Shown piece by piece: positions 26,327 to 35,796 of a stretch of DNA of 64,000 nt. The notes below the pieces were generated by a model that was given only the letters and a program-made list of their open reading frames with translations, made no database searches and was not told the origin of the DNA. The DNA lies in the NCBI RefSeq assembly GCF_003601985.1, contig NZ_QZXA01000003.1, forward strand, positions 641,300-705,299, read 5' to 3'. Numbering within the stretch: position 1 is the stretch's first letter; every line of letters begins with the position of its first letter. Made by a program: the position numbers and the translations under genes. Source of the DNA: Mesorhizobium jarvisii (lineage in GTDB: Bacteria > Pseudomonadota > Alphaproteobacteria > Rhizobiales > Rhizobiaceae).

Positions 26327-27127
26327 ATGGTCGATCGGCGAACCCTGCTTCTGGCTTCGATGGCGGCTTTTTTGCCGGCCACGACGTTTGCGCGCCAATC
26401 CTCACCATCTCCCAAAACCTTCGACTACGGACCGGCCAAGCTCGACATCTATGCGCCCGATGGCGCAAGCGGGTTGCCCGTGGTCTTCTTCGTCCATGGC
26501 GGGGCTTGGGAGTTCGGCAAGCGCAGCCAGGTGGGCGCCAAGCCGGCCTTCCTGCTCGCCAACGGCTTCTGCTTCGTCTCGATCGACTATCGCATGTTGC
26601 CCGAGGCCGATGTCGCCACCCAGGCCAATGACGTGGAAAAGGCCTATGCCTATGTCATGGCCAACGTCGCCGGGCATGGCGGCGACCCCACGCGCATTGT
26701 CGGCATGGGCCATTCGGCCGGTTGCCATCTGATCGCGCTGACCGGCATGCGCGGCGGGCTGCCCGGTGTCGCCGGCCTTCTGCTCGACGATACCAGGGCC
26801 TATGATCTTGCAGCGCTCGAGAAGAACGGCGGCATGGAGCGGGCCTATGCGCGGGTCTTTTCCGACCCTTCGCAGTGGGCGGCACTTTCGCCCGCCAGCT
26901 ATGTCGATGGCCGCAAGCATCCGCCGACCTTCATCGCATACTCGGGGGCGTCGGGCCGTGGCGAGGAGTCGAAAGCCTTCGCCGAGCGCTTGCGCGCCAC
27001 GGGCACCGAGGTCACGCTGTTCGACGGCAGCGCCTATACGCATATGTCGATCAACCGCGATTTCGGCAGGGGTGGCGACGCGTTGACCGCTGCCGCGCTG
27101 ACGTTTCTGAAATCGACCGTCGGCTGA
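26327..27127 (+). CDS. Alpha/beta hydrolase, probable exported carboxylesterase
   Basis: 267-residue esterase/lipase of the BD-FAE/COG0657 type. The oxyanion motif is HGGA at about 57-60, the nucleophile S130 lies in GMGHSAGCH, and the catalytic His is probably in YTHMSINRDFG near the C-terminus. The N-terminus MVDRRTLLLASMAAFLPATT looks like a signal with a twin arginine. The start at 26327 is preferred over 26324 because CAGGAG is then six bases away. The substrate is unknown. Its own promoter must lie in the preceding 260 bases, where I recognise nothing specific. Confidence 0.82.
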   Translation: MVDRRTLLLASMAAFLPATTFARQSSPSPKTFDYGPAKLDIYAPDGASGLPVVFFVHGGAWEFGKRSQVGAKPAFLLANGFCFVSIDYRMLPEADVATQANDVEKAYAYVMANVAGHGGDPTRIVGMGHSAGCHLIALTGMRGGLPGVAGLLLDDTRAYDLAALEKNGGMERAYARVFSDPSQWAALSPASYVDGRKHPPTFIAYSGASGRGEESKAFAERLRATGTEVTLFDGSAYTHMSINRDFGRGGDALTAAALTFLKSTVG

Positions 27128-27244
27128 TCGCGGTCCAGTTCGCTCGCCACTACTGCAACTGGATCATGCCAAAAGCGGCGGCGGGATATTGCCGTGCGGA
27201 CATCCCTAGGTGCAATTGGTTCTCATGACTTGGAGAAAAATTGC

Positions 27245-28798
27245 ATGAATGGCGCCGATGCCCTGTGCGACGTGCTGCTGGCCAATGATGTGACGGTCTG
27301 CTTCGCCAATCCCGGCACCTCCGAAATGCATTTCGTTGCCGCGCTCGACCGCAAGCCCGAGATGCGCTGCGTGCTCGGTCTGTTCGAAGGCGTGGTGACG
27401 GGTGCGGCCGACGGCTATGCGCGCATGACCGACCGCCCGGCCGCGACTTTGCTGCATACCGGTCCGGGCCTGGCCAATGGACTGGCCAACATGCACAACG
27501 CCCGGCGTGCGTTCAGCCCGATGATCAACATCGTCGGCGACCACGCCTCGTATCATCTGCCGCTCGACGCGCCGCTCACCAGCGACATCGAAGGCCTTGC
27601 GGCGCCGATGTCCAACTGGGTTCGCCGCATCGCCGGGCCGGCCGATGTCCAGCCGGCCACGGAGGCGGCCTTCCGCGCCTCGCTGACCCCGCCGGGCGTC
27701 ACCACGCTGATCCTGCCGGCTGATGCGGCCTGGGGCGATGCTGCCCCGGCCTCGCCGGGCAAGGTCGTCCTTTCGCCGCCGCCGGCCGTCGATAGGGACG
27801 CTGTGCGCGCGACCGCCGAGGCGATCCGTGCGGCTCCGGGCCGTGTCGGGATGATCGTTCGCGGGCGAGCGGCGCGCGCCGATGCGCTCGAGATCGCCGG
27901 CCAAATCTCGACGGCCTGCGATGTGCGCCTGTTCAGCGAGGTCCTGATCGCGCGCATGCAACGCGGGCGCGGGCGCGTCGCGCCGACGCGCATCCCCTAT
28001 CCGATCGATGCGGCGACGGCGCTGCTGGCGGATATCGACGTACTGGTGCTGGTCGGCGGCAAGGAGCCGGTTGCCTTCTTCGCCTATCCGGGAAAACCGG
28101 GACGGCTGGTGCGCGACGACTGCCAGGTGCGGACGCTTGCTGCTCATGGCGATGATCTGCATGCGGCGCTGGAAGCACTTCGCGACGAACTCGGCGTCAA
28201 ACCATCGCAACAGGTTGACTTCGCAACCGCTTTTCCCGATGAGGCTGCGCCGAGCGGCGGGCTGACGGAAGATGCCATCGCGCTGTCGGTGGCGCGCAAG
28301 CTGCCGGACAATGCGATCGTCTGCGACGAGGCGGTCACCTCGGCCAGGCGCTTCTTCGCGCTGTCGGCCTTTGCCGCGCCGCACGACTACATGATGGGCA
28401 CGGGCGGATCGATCGGCGGCGGCATCCCGATGGCGACTGGAGCGGCCATCGCCTGTCCAGACCGCAAGGTGATCAATCTGGAGGCCGATGGCAGCGGCAT
28501 GTACACGGTGCAGGGCCTGTGGACGCAGGCGCGGGAAAATCTCGACCTGGTGACGATCGTGTTTTCCAACCGCACCTACGCGATCCTGCATGGCGAGATG
28601 AAGAATGTCGGCGTCAACGCGATCGGCGAGAACGCCAGGCGCATGCTCGACCTCGACCATCCCGCGCTGGACTGGGTGTCGCTGGCCAAGGGCATGGGCG
28701 TGGAGGCGGCGCGCGCCGACACCTGCGAGCGCTTCGACGCGCTGCTGGACAGTGCCCTGTCTCGGCGCTGGCCGTTCCTAATCGAAGCGGTGATCTGA
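27245..28798 (+). CDS. ThDP-dependent enzyme (acetolactate-synthase/benzoylformate-decarboxylase family)
   Basis: 517-residue three-domain thiamine-diphosphate enzyme. Domain 1 carries the cofactor-activating Glu (GLFEGVVTGAADGYAR, E48). Domain 3 has the ThDP/Mg motif as LEADGSGMYTVQGLWTQARENL with the N/T position at VFSNRTYAIL. Genomes usually label such proteins acetolactate synthase large subunit, but this one lacks the FAD-region features and a small-subunit partner, so a 2-keto-acid decarboxylase role is equally possible. The start at 27245 follows TTGGAGAAA. No operon partner is seen; bolA converges from the other side. Confidence 0.83.
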   Translation: MNGADALCDVLLANDVTVCFANPGTSEMHFVAALDRKPEMRCVLGLFEGVVTGAADGYARMTDRPAATLLHTGPGLANGLANMHNARRAFSPMINIVGDHASYHLPLDAPLTSDIEGLAAPMSNWVRRIAGPADVQPATEAAFRASLTPPGVTTLILPADAAWGDAAPASPGKVVLSPPPAVDRDAVRATAEAIRAAPGRVGMIVRGRAARADALEIAGQISTACDVRLFSEVLIARMQRGRGRVAPTRIPYPIDAATALLADIDVLVLVGGKEPVAFFAYPGKPGRLVRDDCQVRTLAAHGDDLHAALEALRDELGVKPSQQVDFATAFPDEAAPSGGLTEDAIALSVARKLPDNAIVCDEAVTSARRFFALSAFAAPHDYMMGTGGSIGGGIPMATGAAIACPDRKVINLEADGSGMYTVQGLWTQARENLDLVTIVFSNRTYAILHGEMKNVGVNAIGENARRMLDLDHPALDWVSLAKGMGVEAARADTCERFDALLDSALSRRWPFLIEAVI

Positions 28799-28826
28799 CC
28801 GCGCCGGAGGGCCACGGCGGACTGAT

Positions 28827-29129
28827 CTACCAGCGGGTCTTTTCGCCGGGCGCCGCCGGTTCGATCGCCAGAGCATGAACGCCGGCCTTCAGTTCGTCGG
28901 CAAGCAGTTCGTTGACGGCGCGGTGGCGGTCGATGCGGCTCATGCCGGCAAAGGCGGACGACACGACGCGGACGCGAAAATGCGTCTCGCCGGTGCCGTC
29001 ATAAGCGCCATGATGGTCCGAGCCGTGGTGATGGTGGCCGGCGTGGAGATGGCTCTCGTTGATGATGACCAGCCGCTCCGGCGAAAATGCCTTGTTGAGC
29101 TTGTCTTCCATGGTCGCCTGTATGGACAT
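28827..29129 (-). CDS. bolA: BolA-family protein
   Basis: 100-residue BolA/IbaG-type protein, which partners monothiol glutaredoxins in iron-sulfur and iron regulation. The family blocks are IQATMEDKLNKAF, the loop NESHLHAGHHHHG and ETHFRVRVVSSAFAGMSRIDRHRAVN. The His cluster HAGHHHHG is longer than usual and could bind metal. It lies divergent from the J-domain gene, an arrangement I recall as conserved in rhizobia. Confidence 0.92.
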   Translation of the reverse strand: MSIQATMEDKLNKAFSPERLVIINESHLHAGHHHHGSDHHGAYDGTGETHFRVRVVSSAFAGMSRIDRHRAVNELLADELKAGVHALAIEPAAPGEKTRW

Positions 29130-29288
29130 TGCAGTCTCCGTTCACCACATATGGCTGGCGCGCTAGCCCCGGGGGCCGCTATTGCGCAACTAAATCCGCA
29201 ATTCGCCCGCTTTATGCCGCGATTCAGCGGTTAGGGCGATGATCGCGAAAATGTCAATTCTTGTTTCGCATTTGCGAACGCCCCATAA

Positions 29289-29918
29289 ATGGGTGAGATG
29301 AAGCCGTATCCCAAATATTTCGAGAAGATTCGCATCCGCCCTGAAAAGGATGCGGAGCTGAAGTCGCACTCGCCGATCTGCCAGTGGGATGGCTGCAAGG
29401 AGCCGGGCACCCATCGCGCGCCGGTCGGGCGCATGAAGGAGGGTGAGTATTTCCGCTTCTGCTTCGACCATGTGCGCGAGTACAACAAGGGCTTCAACTA
29501 CTTCTCCGGCGTGCCGGACACCGAGGTCGCGCGCTTCCAGAAGGAAGCCATGACCGGCCACCGGCCGACCTGGAAGATGGGCGTCAATGGCGCCTCGACA
29601 CGTTCGTCGCCCGATATGGCGCAGATGCGCTCCGGCCGCGCCGGCTATTACAACCGCATGCGCGACCCGTTCGACCTGTTCAAAGGGCCGAAGGATCCGC
29701 GCGAGGCGCGCGAGCGCAAGGCCAAGCCGCTTGAGGCCAAGGCGCTGGAAACGCTTGGCCTTGATACAAAGGCGACTGGCAAGGATATCAAGGCGCGCTA
29801 TAAGGAACTGGTGAAACGTCACCATCCGGATGCGAATGGTGGCGACAGAGGTTCGGAAGACCGGTTCCGCGATGTGCTGCAGGCCTATCGCGTGCTCAAA
29901 CAGGCGGGCCTGTGCTGA
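29289..29918 (+). CDS. J-domain (DnaJ-class) protein
   Basis: 209-residue protein with a J-domain at its C-terminal end (ALETLGLDTKATGKDIKARY, with the diagnostic HPD in KRHHPDANGG). The first 130 residues form a rhizobial-specific region with CQWDGCKEPG and FCFDH, where paired cysteines and histidine may bind a metal. It probably recruits Hsp70 to a client, perhaps the cobaltochelatase encoded next. The start could be 29289 or 29298 (MKPYPKYFEK); no clear ribosome site decides. Confidence 0.9.
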   Translation: MGEMKPYPKYFEKIRIRPEKDAELKSHSPICQWDGCKEPGTHRAPVGRMKEGEYFRFCFDHVREYNKGFNYFSGVPDTEVARFQKEAMTGHRPTWKMGVNGASTRSSPDMAQMRSGRAGYYNRMRDPFDLFKGPKDPREARERKAKPLEAKALETLGLDTKATGKDIKARYKELVKRHHPDANGGDRGSEDRFRDVLQAYRVLKQAGLC

Positions 29919-29940
29919 GCGACCCTACGGTTTGTGTCGC

Positions 29941-30022
29941 TTTCCAACTTTCATAAGGTTGGAAAAGGCTCTAAGACCGCCCCCGAACAAAATCGATTGC
30001 CGGCGAAACGGGACGTTTCGCC
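29941..30022 (+). promoter_or_regulatory. Two perfect inverted repeats in the cobS leader
   Basis: TTTCCAAC - 9 bases - GTTGGAAA at 29941-29965, and GGCGAAACG - GGA - CGTTTCGCC at 30002-30022, the second ending 19 bases before the cobS start. The first looks like an operator or weak terminator, the second like an RNA hairpin near the ribosome site. No cobalamin-riboswitch elements were recognised. Confidence 0.45.
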
Positions 30023-30041
30023 CGTGGAGACGTTGAGAGAT

Positions 30042-31028
30042 ATGAACAAGGTCGATCGCGACATCGCCAACCTGCCCGACACGACGGTGTCGGTGAAGGA
30101 CAAATTCGGCTTCGACTCCAAGATGGTGGTGCCGGCCTATTCGGTGACATCGGAACATGTGCCTGACGTCGATCCGGACTATCTGTTCGACAAGGCAACG
30201 ACGCTGGCGATCCTGGCGGGCTTTGCCTACAACCGCCGCGTCATGGTGTCGGGCTATCACGGCACCGGCAAGTCGACGCATATCGAACAGGTCGCCGCCC
30301 GTCTCAATTGGCCCTGCGTGCGCGTCAATCTCGACAGCCATGTCAGCCGTATCGACCTCGTCGGCAAAGACGCGATCGTCGTCAAGGACGGGCTGCAGAT
30401 CACCGAATTCCGCGACGGCATCCTGCCCTGGGCCTACCAGCACAATGTCGCGCTCTGCTTCGACGAATACGATGCCGGCCGTCCGGACGTGATGTTCGTC
30501 ATCCAGCGCGTGCTGGAATCGTCGGGCCGGCTGACGCTGCTCGACCAGAGCCGGGTCATCCGTCCGCATCCGGCGTTCCGGCTGTTCTCGACCGCCAACA
30601 CGGTCGGCCTCGGCGACACGACCGGCCTCTACCACGGCACGCAGCAGATCAACCAGGCGCAGATGGACCGCTGGTCGATCGTCACCACGCTGAACTATCT
30701 GCCGCACGACAATGAAGTGAACATCGTGCTGGCCAAGGCCAAGCACTATCGCGACAACAAGGGCAAGGACATCGTCAACAAGATGGTGCGCGTCGCCGAC
30801 ATGACGCGTTCGGCCTTCATCAACGGTGACCTGTCGACCGTGATGAGCCCGCGTACCGTCATCACTTGGGCCGAGAACGCCGAGATCTTCGGCAATATCG
30901 GCATGGCGTTCCGGCTGACCTTCCTCAACAAATGCGACGAGCTGGAGCGTTCGGTGGTGGCCGAATTCTACCAGCGCGCCTTTGGCGAGGATCTGCCCGA
31001 GAGCGCCGCCAACGTGGTGCTGGGCTAA
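30042..31028 (+). CDS. cobS: Aerobic cobaltochelatase subunit CobS
   Basis: AAA+ ATPase subunit of the cobalt chelatase that inserts cobalt into hydrogenobyrinic acid a,c-diamide in aerobic vitamin B12 synthesis, working with CobT and CobN. 328 residues, close to the usual 332. Walker A is GYHGTGKS (about 71-78), Walker B CFDEYDAG, and sensor-like FSTANTVG follows. The start at 30042 (TGAGAGAT upstream) is preferred; a reading from 29934 would translate the leader palindromes. CobT follows after 11 bases. Confidence 0.96.
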   Translation: MNKVDRDIANLPDTTVSVKDKFGFDSKMVVPAYSVTSEHVPDVDPDYLFDKATTLAILAGFAYNRRVMVSGYHGTGKSTHIEQVAARLNWPCVRVNLDSHVSRIDLVGKDAIVVKDGLQITEFRDGILPWAYQHNVALCFDEYDAGRPDVMFVIQRVLESSGRLTLLDQSRVIRPHPAFRLFSTANTVGLGDTTGLYHGTQQINQAQMDRWSIVTTLNYLPHDNEVNIVLAKAKHYRDNKGKDIVNKMVRVADMTRSAFINGDLSTVMSPRTVITWAENAEIFGNIGMAFRLTFLNKCDELERSVVAEFYQRAFGEDLPESAANVVLG

Positions 31029-31039
31029 GCAGAGCCTCG

Positions 31040-32938
31040 ATGGCGGGTCCGGGCGACAACACGCGCAACAAGTCGAAGACGGGGTCTGAAGCCGACAGCT
31101 TCAAGCGCGCCGTCACCGTCTGCATGCGCGCCATTGCCGGCGACAAGGACATGGAAGTCGGCTTCGCCAAGGACAGGCCGGCGCTCGCCGGCAGCCGGGC
31201 GCGCTTGCCCGAACTGCCGAAGAAGGCCTCCAAGACCGATATTGCGATTACTCGCGGCCTCGGCGATTCCATGGCGCTGAAGCGCGCCTGCCATGATGCG
31301 CGCATCCACACCAAGCTGGCGCCGGAAGGCAAGGCGGCGCGCGCCATCTATGACGCGGTCGAGCAGGCCCGCGTCGAGGCGATCGGTAGCCGCGCCATGC
31401 AGGGCGTCGCCGACAATATCGGCTCGATGCTGGAGGACAAATACGCCAAGGCCAATCTTGTCGACGTCAAGGACAAGGCCGACGCGCCGATCGAGGAAGC
31501 GCTGGCGCTGATGGTGCGCGAGAAGCTGACCGGCCGGGCGGTCCCCAAGAGCGGCGAGCGGCTGGTCGAACTCTGGCGGCCCTGGGTCGAGGAAAAGGCC
31601 AAGGCCGATCTCGACGGCCTGTCGGCCAAGCTTGACGACCAGCAGGCCTTTGCCCGCGTCGTGCGCGAAATGCTCGCCTCCATGGAGATGGCCGAGGAAC
31701 TCGGCGACGACCAGGAGACGGAAGATTCCGAGGACAATGACGACAACCAGCCGCAAGGCGAGGAGCAGAGCGAGGAGGGCGGGGAAGAGGATTCCGGCTC
31801 CGAGCAGTCGCAGTCCGAGGACGCCGAGGCTTCGGCCGATGACGAACAGTCGTCCGAAACGGAGGCGTCCGACGCCACCGCCGACGATCTGTCCGATGAC
31901 GACGACGCCGATGCCGAGACGCCCGGCGAGGCTCGCCGCAACGACAATCCCTTCACCAATCTGCCGAAGGAAATCGACTACAAGGTCTTCACCACTGCTT
32001 TCGACGAGACGGTCGGTGCCGAAGAGCTGTGCGAGGAGGAAGAACTCGACCGGCTGCGCGCCTTCCTCGACAAGCAACTGGCCAATCTGTCGGGCGTGGT
32101 CGGGCGATTGGCCAACCGGCTGCAGCGCCGGCTGATGGCGCAGCAGAACCGGTCCTGGGATTTCGACCTGGAGGAGGGTTACCTCGACCCGGCGCGGCTG
32201 GTGCGCGTCGTCATCGACCCGATGCAGCCGCTGTCCTTCAAGCAGGAACGCGACACCAAATTCCGCGACACGGTGGTGACGCTGGTGCTCGACAATTCGG
32301 GCTCAATGCGCGGCCGGCCGATCACGGTCGCCGCCACCTGCGCCGACATCCTCGCACGCACGCTGGAACGCTGCGGCGTCTCGGTCGAGATCCTCGGCTT
32401 CACCACGCGGGCCTGGAAAGGCGGGCAAGCGCGCGAAAAATGGCTGAAGGACGGCAAGCCGCCGAGCCCCGGCCGGCTCAACGATCTGCGCCACATCATC
32501 TACAAATCCGCCGACCACCCGTGGCGGCGGGCACGGCGCAATCTCGGCCTGATGATGCGCGAAGGCCTGCTCAAGGAGAACATCGACGGCGAGGCGCTGC
32601 TGTGGGCGCACAACCGCCTGATCGCCCGGCCCGAACAGCGCAAGATCCTGATGATGATTTCGGATGGCGCGCCGGTCGACGATTCAACGCTTTCGGTCAA
32701 TCCGGGCAATTATCTCGAACGCCATTTGCGCGCCGTCATCGAGCTGATCGAGACGCGCTCGCCGGTGGAACTGCTGGCCATCGGCATCGGCCATGACGTC
32801 ACGCGCTACTACAGGCGCGCCGTCACCATCGTCGATGCCGAGGAACTGGCCGGCGCCATGACCGAGCAACTGGCCTCGCTGTTTGCCGAGGAAAGCGCAC
32901 GCGACACGCGGCGCGGCGGCATGCGGCGCGCCGGATGA
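31040..32938 (+). CDS. cobT: Aerobic cobaltochelatase subunit CobT
   Basis: Second small chelatase subunit, 632 residues. An N-terminal helical region leads into a long acidic stretch (residues about 225-305, rich in E, D, S, Q), then a von Willebrand A domain with the MIDAS motif DNSGSM near residue 418. CobT forms a ring complex with CobS and docks on CobN. The ATG at 31040 is 11 bases after cobS; the open frame upstream overlaps cobS and is not used. The stop overlaps the ATG of the next gene (ATGA). Confidence 0.96.
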   Translation: MAGPGDNTRNKSKTGSEADSFKRAVTVCMRAIAGDKDMEVGFAKDRPALAGSRARLPELPKKASKTDIAITRGLGDSMALKRACHDARIHTKLAPEGKAARAIYDAVEQARVEAIGSRAMQGVADNIGSMLEDKYAKANLVDVKDKADAPIEEALALMVREKLTGRAVPKSGERLVELWRPWVEEKAKADLDGLSAKLDDQQAFARVVREMLASMEMAEELGDDQETEDSEDNDDNQPQGEEQSEEGGEEDSGSEQSQSEDAEASADDEQSSETEASDATADDLSDDDDADAETPGEARRNDNPFTNLPKEIDYKVFTTAFDETVGAEELCEEEELDRLRAFLDKQLANLSGVVGRLANRLQRRLMAQQNRSWDFDLEEGYLDPARLVRVVIDPMQPLSFKQERDTKFRDTVVTLVLDNSGSMRGRPITVAATCADILARTLERCGVSVEILGFTTRAWKGGQAREKWLKDGKPPSPGRLNDLRHIIYKSADHPWRRARRNLGLMMREGLLKENIDGEALLWAHNRLIARPEQRKILMMISDGAPVDDSTLSVNPGNYLERHLRAVIELIETRSPVELLAIGIGHDVTRYYRRAVTIVDAEELAGAMTEQLASLFAEESARDTRRGGMRRAG

Positions 32939-33963
32939 TCTTTTCGCGCGGGGGGGTTCGGCAAACGCTCTTCGCCGCCATCGCCCTGTTCGCCGGCGTG
33001 GCGTCCGCGCCAGTTCGTTCGGCCGGCTCGGCGCCGGTTTATCCCATCGAGGTTTCGTCCCGCCCGATCACCGAATTCCGCATTGGCCGGACCGACACGC
33101 AGTTCGGTTCACTCGAATTCGTCGGCGGGCTGGAAATGACCTCGAAATCGCGCGATTTCGGCGCGCTGTCGGCCTTCCGCTTTCTGAAAGCGGGCAGCGA
33201 TTTCATCGGCGTGGCCGACACCGGCTACTGGTTCTTCGGCACGGTGGCCCGCGACGCCGACAGGCGGCCGGTGGGCATCCAGAACTTCCGCATGCAGCAG
33301 ATGGTCGACCAGAGCGGCCAGCCGATCGACGAGAAATGGGAGGTCGATGCCGAAGGACTCGCGGTCAAGGATGGCATCGCCACGGTCGGTTTCGAACGCA
33401 ATCACCGCGTTGCCCAGTTCAGGATCGACCCGGAGAACATGAAGGCGCCGTACCGGCAGCTGGATTTCCTGGTGCCGGCGCGCGAGCTGCGCCAGAATCG
33501 CGGCTTCGAGACCGTCACCCATGCCAATGCCAACGGCCAGCATCAGGGCGGCCTGGTCGTGGTGTCGGAGAAAAGCCTCGACAAATCAGGCAACATCTAT
33601 GCCGCCATCATCGAAGGGCCGCACAAGGGCGTCTTCACCGTCAAGCGCAACGGCGATTTCGACATCACCGACGGCGCCTTCCTGCCGGACGGCGACCTTT
33701 TGCTGCTGGAGCGCAGTTTCACCATGGCGGGCGGGCTCAAGATGCGGCTGCGGCGCATCTACGGCGAGAGTGTCGAGAAGGGCGCCGTCGCCGACGGGCC
33801 GGTGCTGCTGGACGCCGACATGGGCTACCAGATCGACAATATGGAAGGGCTCGACGTCTGGACGCGCGACGACGGCGCGGTGATGGTGTCGCTGATCTCC
33901 GACGACAACCACTCGATCCTGCAGCGCAACCTCTATTTGGAATTCGTCCTGCACCAGGATTGA
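32935..33963 (+). CDS. Exported esterase-like protein of phytase fold
   Basis: 342-residue secreted or periplasmic protein with a signal peptide ([19 protein letters not shown]). The body matches 'esterase-like activity of phytase' proteins (Phytase-like domain): [32 protein letters not shown] and [10 protein letters not shown], consistent with a beta-propeller. The biochemical substrate is not known. Its start overlaps the cobT stop by four bases, so it is translated with the chelatase genes. A link with B12 metabolism is only positional. Confidence 0.82.
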   Translation: MIFSRGGVRQTLFAAIALFAGVASAPVRSAGSAPVYPIEVSSRPITEFRIGRTDTQFGSLEFVGGLEMTSKSRDFGALSAFRFLKAGSDFIGVADTGYWFFGTVARDADRRPVGIQNFRMQQMVDQSGQPIDEKWEVDAEGLAVKDGIATVGFERNHRVAQFRIDPENMKAPYRQLDFLVPARELRQNRGFETVTHANANGQHQGGLVVVSEKSLDKSGNIYAAIIEGPHKGVFTVKRNGDFDITDGAFLPDGDLLLLERSFTMAGGLKMRLRRIYGESVEKGAVADGPVLLDADMGYQIDNMEGLDVWTRDDGAVMVSLISDDNHSILQRNLYLEFVLHQD

Positions 33964-34042
33964 GTGACGCTTCAGCCGCGAACCCAACGGCGGGTTCGAT
34001 CTGGTCGGGCGCCTTCCCCCACTCCGTCTCGGCTTCGCCGAG

Positions 34043-34129
34043 CCACCTCTCCCTCCTCTGGAGGGAGAGGTGGGGAGCCAGCCTGTGCACGCTCGCGCCT
34101 CTCCTCTACCCCGTCGATCGGGGGAGAGG
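34043..34129. repeat. Rhizobial intergenic repeat with two hairpins
   Basis: A perfect 14-bp stem CCACCTCTCCCTCC (34043-34056) pairs with 34060-34073 around TCT, and a second hairpin CCTCTCC...CCCCG/CGGGGGAGAGG spans 34098-34129. The flanks (CCCCACTCCGTCTCGGCTTCGCCGAG) are of the same repeat type. It fills the 279-base gap between the phytase-like gene and the ArsR gene. Confidence 0.85.
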
Positions 34130-34189
34130 TGGCGCTGCGAAGCAGCGACGGAGAGGGGGTCGACCCATCCCTCGATCTACGTTCGCCAA

Positions 34190-34243
34190 AATACTTTAGT
34201 CCAGACTCGACAATTGTCGCCTCCGCCACAATACTCAAGTCCA
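34190..34243. promoter_or_regulatory. Direct repeats and palindrome at the ArsR start
   Basis: AATACTTTAGTCCA at 34190 and AATACTCAAGTCCA at 34230 differ at two positions and are spaced exactly 40 bp; the second ends on the start codon. Between them lies the perfect 12-bp palindrome CGACAATTGTCG (34208-34219). This is a plausible autoregulatory site for the ArsR repressor. Confidence 0.45.
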
Positions 34244-34611
34244 TGCTTAACTATTCCGAGATCGACAGCATCCTCCGCGCTCTTGTCGAGCCAACGCGTC
34301 GCCAGATCCTGGAACGGTTGAGCCGCGGACCGGCCACCGTCAGCCAACTGGCGGAGCCTTTCGGCATGACCTTCGCCGCCGTCTTGCAGCATCTGCAGGT
34401 GCTGGAGGCCTGCGGGCTGATCCGCAGCGAAAAGATCGGGCGGGTGCGAACCTGCCGGATCGAACCGGGCGGGCTCGCTCCGCTCGCCGACTGGATCACC
34501 GAACGCCGCATACCGGCGGAACGCCACCTCGACCGACTTGGTGAGATTCTGGCCGAGACTGACCAACCATCCCCGAAAGTTCAAGATCAGGAAAAGGACG
34601 AGCAGACATGA
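34243..34611 (+). CDS. ArsR-family repressor
   Basis: 122-residue winged-helix repressor (SILRALVEPTRRQILERLSR, recognition helix FGMTFAAVLQHLQVLEACG). Metal-site cysteines of true ArsR/SmtB are absent, so it belongs to the group that is encoded next to SRPBCC proteins and probably senses something other than metal. The start at 34243 follows the direct-repeat region; the open frame from 33964 runs through the intergenic repeat. Four-base overlap with the SRPBCC gene shows coupling. Confidence 0.9.
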   Translation: MLNYSEIDSILRALVEPTRRQILERLSRGPATVSQLAEPFGMTFAAVLQHLQVLEACGLIRSEKIGRVRTCRIEPGGLAPLADWITERRIPAERHLDRLGEILAETDQPSPKVQDQEKDEQT

Positions 34612-35096
34612 ACCAGATCGCCCCTGTGAAAGACGAGCATTCCGTCATCCATTCCACATTCACCATCGAGCGCACGTACCCGCAATCGCCAGATCGTGTC
34701 TTCCATGCCTTCGCCGATAAGGCGACGGTGCGGCGTTGGCGGGTCGACGGCGATGGTTTTGCCGTCGCCGAATTCAGCTTCGATTTCCGTGTCGGCGGTG
34801 GCGAGGTTTCACGCTTCAGCTATGGCGGCGGCCCGGAGATCAGGCTCGACGCGCAGTTCCAGGACATCGTTCCCGATCAGCGCATCGTGTTTTCCTACCG
34901 GATGGCAATCGGGCCGCAGCCAATGTCGGCATCGCTGACCACGGTTGAGCTGACACAATCGGGTGATGGCACAAGGCTGACCTATACCGAGCAGGGCGCC
35001 TTCTTCGATGGTGTCGATTCCGCCAAAGGGCGGGAGGAGGGGACGCGCGGGCTGCTGGAGGCGCTCGCCGCGGAACTCCAGAGGTCAAAAGCCTAA
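34608..35096 (+). CDS. SRPBCC (AHSA1-like) ligand-binding protein
   Basis: 162-residue START/Bet v1-like protein (TIERTYPQSPDRVFHAFADK, VRRWRVDGDGF, GTRLTYTEQGAFFDG), the usual partner of this ArsR type. AHSA1-like proteins bind small hydrophobic ligands. The start overlaps the ArsR stop, so the pair forms one small operon. The ligand is unknown. Confidence 0.9.
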   Translation: MNQIAPVKDEHSVIHSTFTIERTYPQSPDRVFHAFADKATVRRWRVDGDGFAVAEFSFDFRVGGGEVSRFSYGGGPEIRLDAQFQDIVPDQRIVFSYRMAIGPQPMSASLTTVELTQSGDGTRLTYTEQGAFFDGVDSAKGREEGTRGLLEALAAELQRSKA

Positions 35097-35118
35097 CACT
35101 GCCCGACGACGGCTTCGG

Positions 35119-35793
35119 TCAGACGCCGTTAGTGGCGATCCAGATGACATGGCGCGCGCCGCGCTTGCCGTTGGCGCGCGTGTTGACCTCCTCGACGGCG
35201 AAGCCCGCCTGTTTCAGCCGCCGCGTGAAGCCGCTGTCCGGCCCTTGCGACCACACCGCCAGCACGCCGCCCGGCTTAAGGGCGGTGCGTGCGGCGCCGA
35301 GGCCCGCGAGGCTGTAGAGAGCGTCATTGCCCTTGTGGACGATGCCTTCGGGGCCGTTGTCGACGTCGAGCAGGATGGCGTCCCAGGCCGCGGACCCAGA
35401 CCGGATCAATTGCCCGACATCGGTCTCCTGGATGGCGACGCGGGGGTCGTCGAGACAGCCGCCAAACACCTCCGCCATCGGGCCGCGTGCCCAGGCGACG
35501 ACCGCCGGCACCAGTTCCGCAACAACGATGCCGGCATCCTTGCCGAGTTCGGCCAGAGCGGCGCGCAGCGTGAATCCCATGCCGAGGCCGCCGATCAGGA
35601 TCCTCGGCTGGCGATGGCCCGCAATCCTTTGGCAGGACAGTTTCGCCAGCGCTTGCTCGGAGCCGCTGAGGCGGCTGTTCATCAGCTCGTTGGTGCCGAG
35701 CATGATCGAGAATTCGCTGCCGCGCCGCTTGAGGCGAAGTTCCTGGGCGCCATCCCCGGTCTTTGCCGAATCGAGATGGACCCAGGGGATCAT
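35119..35793 (-). CDS. Spermidine-synthase-like (SpeE-fold) methyltransferase-type protein
   Basis: 224-residue Rossmann protein with the SAM/dcSAM-binding glycine motif ILIGGLGMGFTLRAAL and acidic residue in VVAELVPAVVAWA, and LDVDNGPEGIVHKGNDALYS where spermidine synthases have their catalytic Asp region. It lacks the N-terminal beta domain, so spermidine synthesis is not assured. It starts three bases after the queuosine-transporter stop (genes on the minus strand), suggesting one transcript. Confidence 0.75.
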   Translation of the reverse strand: MIPWVHLDSAKTGDGAQELRLKRRGSEFSIMLGTNELMNSRLSGSEQALAKLSCQRIAGHRQPRILIGGLGMGFTLRAALAELGKDAGIVVAELVPAVVAWARGPMAEVFGGCLDDPRVAIQETDVGQLIRSGSAAWDAILLDVDNGPEGIVHKGNDALYSLAGLGAARTALKPGGVLAVWSQGPDSGFTRRLKQAGFAVEEVNTRANGKRGARHVIWIATNGV

Positions 35794-35796
35794 GGT

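Noticed and set aside
29934..30041. Longer N-terminus of CobS
   Set aside because: It would translate two perfect palindromes, and the family length fits the start at 30042.
29881..30042. Cobalamin riboswitch before cobS
   Set aside because: No B12-box-like element is visible in the leader, only two short palindromes.
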